Source of the DNA: Candidatus Falkowbacteria bacterium CG10_big_fil_rev_8_21_14_0_10_43_11
Lineage (GTDB): Bacteria > Patescibacteriota > Patescibacteriia > Patescibacteriales > XYC2-FULL-47-12
Length of the DNA stretch: 25,353 bases
NCBI GenBank assembly: GCA_002778635.1
Contig: PFAS01000014.1
Location: 1-25,353 of the forward strand
Reading direction: 5' to 3'
The translations under genes were made by a program, and so were the position numbers. Below, in pieces: positions 22,270-25,353 of the stretch. Below the pieces are notes generated by a model that saw only the letters and a program-made list of their open reading frames with translations, did no database searches and was not told the origin of the DNA. Position 1 is the first letter of the stretch. Each line of letters starts with the position of its first letter.

Positions 22270-23670
22270 ATGTCCAAAATAAACATTCTCGGCATCAATA
22301 TTTCTACCGAGCGCAAACAAGAGATTATAAAAAAAATCTTTGATTTTTTAAATAGCAAAACGCCTCACTACGTTGTTACTCCTAATCCGGAATTTTTGCT
22401 CGCGGCGCATAAAAACGAGGAGTTTTTTTATATTTTAAACCAAGCCGACATTGCCGTGCCGGACGGAATCGGTTTAGTTTTCGCCGGTTTGTTTTTAGGA
22501 AGAATAATCAGACGGATTTCCGGCATTGATTTGATGCTGGATGTTTGCGCGCTGGCGGAAAAAGAAAATAAATCAATTTTTTTATTGGGCGGGCTTGACG
22601 GCGTTGCCAAAGAAGCGGCCGAAAAATTAAAATTAAAATTTCCTAAACTTAAAATCGTCGGTGCTGAAGAAGGATTAAAACCCGGCAGTTGGAAATTGCG
22701 CTCCGGAAAATGGCTCAAAGGGAAAATTCAAAATAAGCAGTTAGAAGTAAGAATTAATGAGGTGAGGCCAGATATTTTGTTTGTCGCGTTCGGGCATCCC
22801 AGACAAGAAAAATGGATCTACCACTCTATGTTTTCACATTCCTCCGGGTTTAATTCTCCGTACAAACAAGAAAATTCAAACGGTTTTACTCAAAATACCA
22901 CCTCCTCCTCACCTCCTCCTCTGAGAAGGGGGACGGGGGGTGGTGAAGATTTAAATTTAAATGCAAGAAATAGAATTATGGAATATCATCCCCGGAAGTT
23001 AAATACTGTAAGTTTAGTTATGGGAGTTGGAGGCAGTTTTGACTTTATCGCCGGCCGCATTCAACGCGCGCCAAAATTAATGCGAACCTGCGGTTTAGAG
23101 TGGTTGTGGCGCTTAACGCAAGAACCAAAAAAACGCTGGCCGCGCATTTACGACGCGGTAATAAAATTTCCTTGGGAATTTTTCAAATGGCGGTTTGTCC
23201 GCCCGTGGCAATACCGTCCTAATGTGGCTTGTTTGTTATATAAAAGAGTAAATGGTAAAATACAGGTGCTACTTGCCGAACGGAATCATCCCGTCGGGCA
23301 TTGGCAACTGCCCCAAGGCGGAACCGACGGCGAGGATTTAATTACCGCCGGCAGCCGCGAATTGCGGGAAGAAATCGGCACGCGAAAATTTAAGCCGATC
23401 GCCAATTTTAAAAATTTGCACAGATATAAATTTGGCAATAATTACGGCGGCCGGGCGGGAGTAAAATCCAGCCAAATTTTAGGTTATAAAGGCCAGAGGC
23501 AAGGATTATTTATTGCGGAATTTATCGGCCAAGACAGTGACATCACGATTAATTTTTGGGACCATCGCGCGTGGCGCTGGGTGGATTTGGAAAAAGTCGC
23601 GGGCGAAGTCCATCCGTACCGGAAAGAAGCCGCTAAAATTTTTATGGAAAAATTTAAAACAATTTTATGA
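22270..23670 (+). CDS. WecG/TagA glycosyltransferase fused to NUDIX hydrolase
   Basis: A 466-residue two-domain protein. The N-terminal part (about 1-275) is a GT26 WecG/TagA/CpsF transferase, which adds a sugar such as ManNAc or ManNAcA to an undecaprenyl-linked acceptor. It shows TPNPEFLL with Thr37, VPDGIG with Asp65 (the residue numbers I recall as catalytic in a TagA structure), FGHPRQEKWI and GVGGSFDFIAGR. The C-terminal part (about 316-466) is a NUDIX hydrolase with WQLPQGG at 345-351 and the box E355-x7-REL-REEIG. Its loop between GG and E is one residue shorter than in RppH, but the WQxPQGG signature points to RppH or Ap4A-hydrolase-like enzymes. About 63 residues separate QEKWIY from the MGVGG strand, against roughly 20 in the family; the excess includes a palindromic insertion. 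The stop codon overlaps the next ATG. Confidence 0.88.
   Translation: MSKINILGINISTERKQEIIKKIFDFLNSKTPHYVVTPNPEFLLAAHKNEEFFYILNQADIAVPDGIGLVFAGLFLGRIIRRISGIDLMLDVCALAEKENKSIFLLGGLDGVAKEAAEKLKLKFPKLKIVGAEEGLKPGSWKLRSGKWLKGKIQNKQLEVRINEVRPDILFVAFGHPRQEKWIYHSMFSHSSGFNSPYKQENSNGFTQNTTSSSPPPLRRGTGGGEDLNLNARNRIMEYHPRKLNTVSLVMGVGGSFDFIAGRIQRAPKLMRTCGLEWLWRLTQEPKKRWPRIYDAVIKFPWEFFKWRFVRPWQYRPNVACLLYKRVNGKIQVLLAERNHPVGHWQLPQGGTDGEDLITAGSRELREEIGTRKFKPIANFKNLHRYKFGNNYGGRAGVKSSQILGYKGQRQGLFIAEFIGQDSDITINFWDHRAWRWVDLEKVAGEVHPYRKEAAKIFMEKFKTIL
22897..22944. repeat. In-frame palindromic repeat inside the wecG domain
   Basis: A pyrimidine-rich arm with CCTCCTCCTCACC and a purine-rich arm GGGGGACGGGGGGTGGT fold into an imperfect hairpin: ACCACC at 22897-22902 pairs with GGTGGT at 22939-22944, with several G-T pairs inside. 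It encodes a Ser/Pro- then Arg/Gly-rich segment (about residues 210-225, PPPLRRGTGGG) within a region absent from related enzymes. The base composition is unlike the surrounding gene. Confidence 0.65.
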
Positions 23671-23846
23671 AGTTCGCTTTGAAAAAATATATCTATCTCC
23701 TAAACGATTTTACTAATTTGCTTTTGAGTAAGAAGCGGGAAGACGAAAAGTCAAAAGTTAAAAAGCTGTTATTCGCTTTAATAAGCGTGGTATTGCTGCT
23801 CATCATCTCACTTTTTATTAATGTTTATTTAGTAACCGGAGCATAA
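23667..23846 (+). CDS. 59-residue single-helix membrane protein, coupled to wecG-nudix
   Basis: An open frame of 59 codons that starts with an ATG overlapping the TGA of the fusion gene (ATGA), a classic translational-coupling arrangement. The product has a cytoplasmic N-terminus (MKFALKKYIYLLNDF), a strongly basic middle (SKKREDEKSKVKK) and a C-terminal membrane helix (about 34-56, LLFALISVVLLLIISLF), so it looks tail-anchored. The basic middle segment is encoded by heptanucleotide repeats. No family is recognised. It ends 11 bases before the gltX start. It may tether or regulate the preceding membrane-associated glycosyltransferase; that is inference from gene coupling. Confidence 0.65.
   Translation: MKFALKKYIYLLNDFTNLLLSKKREDEKSKVKKLLFALISVVLLLIISLFINVYLVTGA
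23726..23767. repeat. Heptanucleotide repeat island inside the micro-gene
   Basis: About six 7-base units in register; the clearest neighbours are AAAGTCA (23747) and AAAGTTA (23754). It encodes the Lys/Arg/Glu/Asp-rich segment before the membrane helix. Confidence 0.5.
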
Positions 23847-23849
23847 AAT

Positions 23850-23884
23850 CACATAACATGAAACGCATAACACATACCACCATA
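23850..23884. repeat. Heptanucleotide repeat island spanning the gltX start
   Basis: Five 7-base units in register. CACATAA (23850), CGCATAA (23864) and CACATAC (23871) are close variants. The ATG used for gltX lies in the second unit, so the first nine codons of the annotated frame are repeat-derived. Confidence 0.65.
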
Positions 23885-25306
23885 GAAGTGCGGACGCGCA
23901 TGGCGCCGAGCCCGACCGGCATGTTGCACATCGGCGGTTTGCGCACCGCGCTGTATAATTATTTGTTTGCCAAACAAAACGGCGGCGATTTTTTGTTGCG
24001 CATTGAGGATACTGACCGCACTCGTTTCGTGCCGGGCGCGACCGAAAAAATCTATGAGATGCTTGCCTGGGTAAAATTAAAATTTGATGACGAACCAATA
24101 GTGCAGTCAAAGCGGCTGGAAATTTATCAAAAATACGCGCAACAGCTAATTGACGGCGGACACGCTTATTATTGTTTTTGCACGCCGGAAGAGTTAACTA
24201 AAATGCGGGAGGAACAAGAGAAAAAAAAATTGCCGCCGCGGTATGACGGAAGGTGCCGAAATATAACTCAAAATGAGGTGGCGTCAAGGTTGAAAAGTAA
24301 TAAGTCTTATGTCTTAAGACTTAAGACTCCAAAAAATCAGACGGTAGAGTTTGATGATGTGGTTTACGGCAAAATTAAAGTAAATTCCAACGACATTGAC
24401 GACCAAGTACTGTTAAAATCCGATGGTTTCCCGACTTATCATTTGGCGGTGATAATTGACGACCATGAGATGAAAATAACGCATATCATGCGCGGCGAAG
24501 AGTGGCTACCGTCAACGCCCAAGCATATTTTACTCTACGAAGCCCTTGGCTGGCAGTCGCCGGTTTATTGCCATTTGCCGAATATTTTGGGCGCAAATAA
24601 AAAAAAGCTTTCTAAACGCACGGGCGACGTATCGGTAGAAGACTTTAAGAATAAAGGGTATCTGCCGGAAGCGCTGATAAATTACATCGCGCTACTTGGC
24701 TGGAATCCGGGAACGGAGCAAGAAATTTTTAGTTTAGATCAATTAATAAAGCAATTTGACATAAATAAATTGCATAAATCCGGCGCTATTTTTGACATAA
24801 AAAAATTAAACGATATCAACGGTCAATATATCAGGAAGTTAAGCAAGCAAAAAATAACCGAGATGTGTTTGCCGTATTTAGTAGAGACTTATGGCGACGC
24901 GCTGCAAAATTACAGCGATGAATATATCGCAAGCGTAGTTGCTTTGGAACAAGAACGGCTAAAGAAATTGTCGGACATTACCAGCTCAACGAAATTATTT
25001 TTTACTAATGAGCTGGACTATGACGCTAAACTTTTGCCTTGGAAGAAAACGCCAACTAACGCCAAAGAAACATTACTGTCAGCGCAGACAGTTCTAATGT
25101 CAGTAAAAAAATGGACAAAAGAAGGATTAGAAGAGACATTAACTGATTTTATTTTTCATAATAAGCTGACGCACGGAGAAGCGCTTTGGCCTTTGCGCGT
25201 GGCGTTGTCCGGTCAGGAAAACAGCCCGGGACCGTTTGAGATTGCGGCGGTTTTAGGCAAAGAAGAGAGTTTAAAAAGAGTGCGCGCGGCTATTGACAAG
25301 TTATAA
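23858..25306 (+). CDS. gltX: Glutamyl-tRNA synthetase
   Basis: A 482-residue class I aminoacyl-tRNA synthetase charging tRNA-Glu, and possibly tRNA-Gln if GlnRS is absent. The HIGH-type motif is HIGG at 24-27 in APSPTGMLHIGGLRTALYNY, and the KMSKS-type motif is KLSKR at 250-254. Other family signatures are RIEDTDRTR, FPTYHLAVIIDDHEM and MRGEEWLPSTPKH. Length is typical for bacteria. The first ten residues (MKRITHTTIE) precede the conserved VRTRMAPSPTG and are encoded by a repeat array; a GTG at 23888 could have been the ancestral start. A second heptad array lies at 24295-24329 and encodes the conserved YVLRLK strand. No Shine-Dalgarno site is visible. Confidence 0.96.
   Translation: MKRITHTTIEVRTRMAPSPTGMLHIGGLRTALYNYLFAKQNGGDFLLRIEDTDRTRFVPGATEKIYEMLAWVKLKFDDEPIVQSKRLEIYQKYAQQLIDGGHAYYCFCTPEELTKMREEQEKKKLPPRYDGRCRNITQNEVASRLKSNKSYVLRLKTPKNQTVEFDDVVYGKIKVNSNDIDDQVLLKSDGFPTYHLAVIIDDHEMKITHIMRGEEWLPSTPKHILLYEALGWQSPVYCHLPNILGANKKKLSKRTGDVSVEDFKNKGYLPEALINYIALLGWNPGTEQEIFSLDQLIKQFDINKLHKSGAIFDIKKLNDINGQYIRKLSKQKITEMCLPYLVETYGDALQNYSDEYIASVVALEQERLKKLSDITSSTKLFFTNELDYDAKLLPWKKTPTNAKETLLSAQTVLMSVKKWTKEGLEETLTDFIFHNKLTHGEALWPLRVALSGQENSPGPFEIAAVLGKEESLKRVRAAIDKL
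24295..24329. repeat. Heptanucleotide repeat island inside gltX
   Basis: Five 7-base units in register: AAGTAAT at 24295, AAGTCTT at 24302, then three close variants (24309, 24316, 24323), the last two nearly inverse to the earlier ones so that CTTAAG palindromes form. It encodes SNKSYVLRLKT, part of which matches a conserved GluRS strand, so at least some of the periodicity could be coincidental. Confidence 0.5.
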
Positions 25307-25333
25307 ATAAATGCGAAATGCTTTATTATTTGC

Positions 25334-25353
25334 TATAATATATTCAAGGAGGT
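25334..25353 (+). promoter_or_regulatory. Promoter and ribosome-binding site of a gene beyond the window
   Basis: TGCTATAAT (TATAAT at 25334-25339) is an extended -10 box, followed by AAGGAGGT at the window edge, a perfect Shine-Dalgarno sequence. The downstream gene is not included. It belongs to the Shine-Dalgarno-led class rather than the leaderless class. Confidence 0.6.

Noticed and set aside
22266..22271. TATAAT overlapping the start codon of wecG-nudix
   Set aside because: It overlaps the ATG, so a transcript from it would start inside the gene; probably chance in AT-rich DNA.
23215..23220. Junction of the glycosyltransferase and NUDIX parts as two genes or a frameshift
   Set aside because: The frame is continuous with no stop and no plausible internal start with a ribosome-binding site at the junction.

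Overview
The window reads as part of a small-genome Patescibacteria (CPR) chromosome. The evidence is the MurG variant (GGGTGGS followed by HQQDVR), a compact divergent cell-wall gene cluster, a CARDB/FN3/TSP3-type surface protein, membrane-anchored DUF5666-like proteins, and start sites that mostly lack a Shine-Dalgarno sequence. TGA is used as a normal stop (murB, wecG and the gene at 15400), so this is not a lineage that reads TGA as glycine. I cannot name the species.

Layout. (1) 1-2660: a terminator, then a large secreted multidomain surface protein, ending at a shared terminator. (2) 2704-8850, minus strand: a tightly packed eight-gene run. It holds an ECF sigma factor, a candidate membrane regulator, a membrane-anchored DUF5666-like protein, a MacA/YknX-like adaptor with a very long coiled coil, a MacB-type ATPase and permease, a small DUF4405-like histidine-containing membrane protein, and a second DUF5666-like protein. 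The gene order resembles the ECF-regulated yknWXYZ envelope-stress transporter of Bacillus. (3) 8963-18060, mostly plus strand: lipid carrier and peptidoglycan genes (PAP2-LssY_C phosphatase, mraY, ftsW, murG, murC) with several unknown genes inserted. An uncharacterised coiled-coil gene sits where murD normally lies. (4) 18130-25306: a lipid-exporter-like ABC protein, a TIM-barrel protein, a mini zinc-finger protein, murB, a WecG/TagA glycosyltransferase fused to a NUDIX hydrolase, an unlisted 59-residue membrane protein, and gltX.

Two patterns cut across the genes. First, several genes (8248-, 8850-, 10915+, 16681+, 21217+) have a -10 box only 6-10 nt before the ATG, so their mRNAs should be leaderless or nearly so. 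A separate set of AT-rich accessory genes (15400, 15645, 20009, 21124-) has TTGACA-like promoters, clear Shine-Dalgarno sites and nearby terminators. Second, short islands of degenerate heptanucleotide tandem repeats occur in at least six places, both between genes and inside murG, gltX and the small membrane-protein gene. One of them supplies the annotated gltX start codon. The most unusual single locus is 22192-23884: a hairpin repeat, the glycosyltransferase-NUDIX fusion with an in-frame palindromic insertion, the coupled micro-gene, and a heptad array running into gltX.
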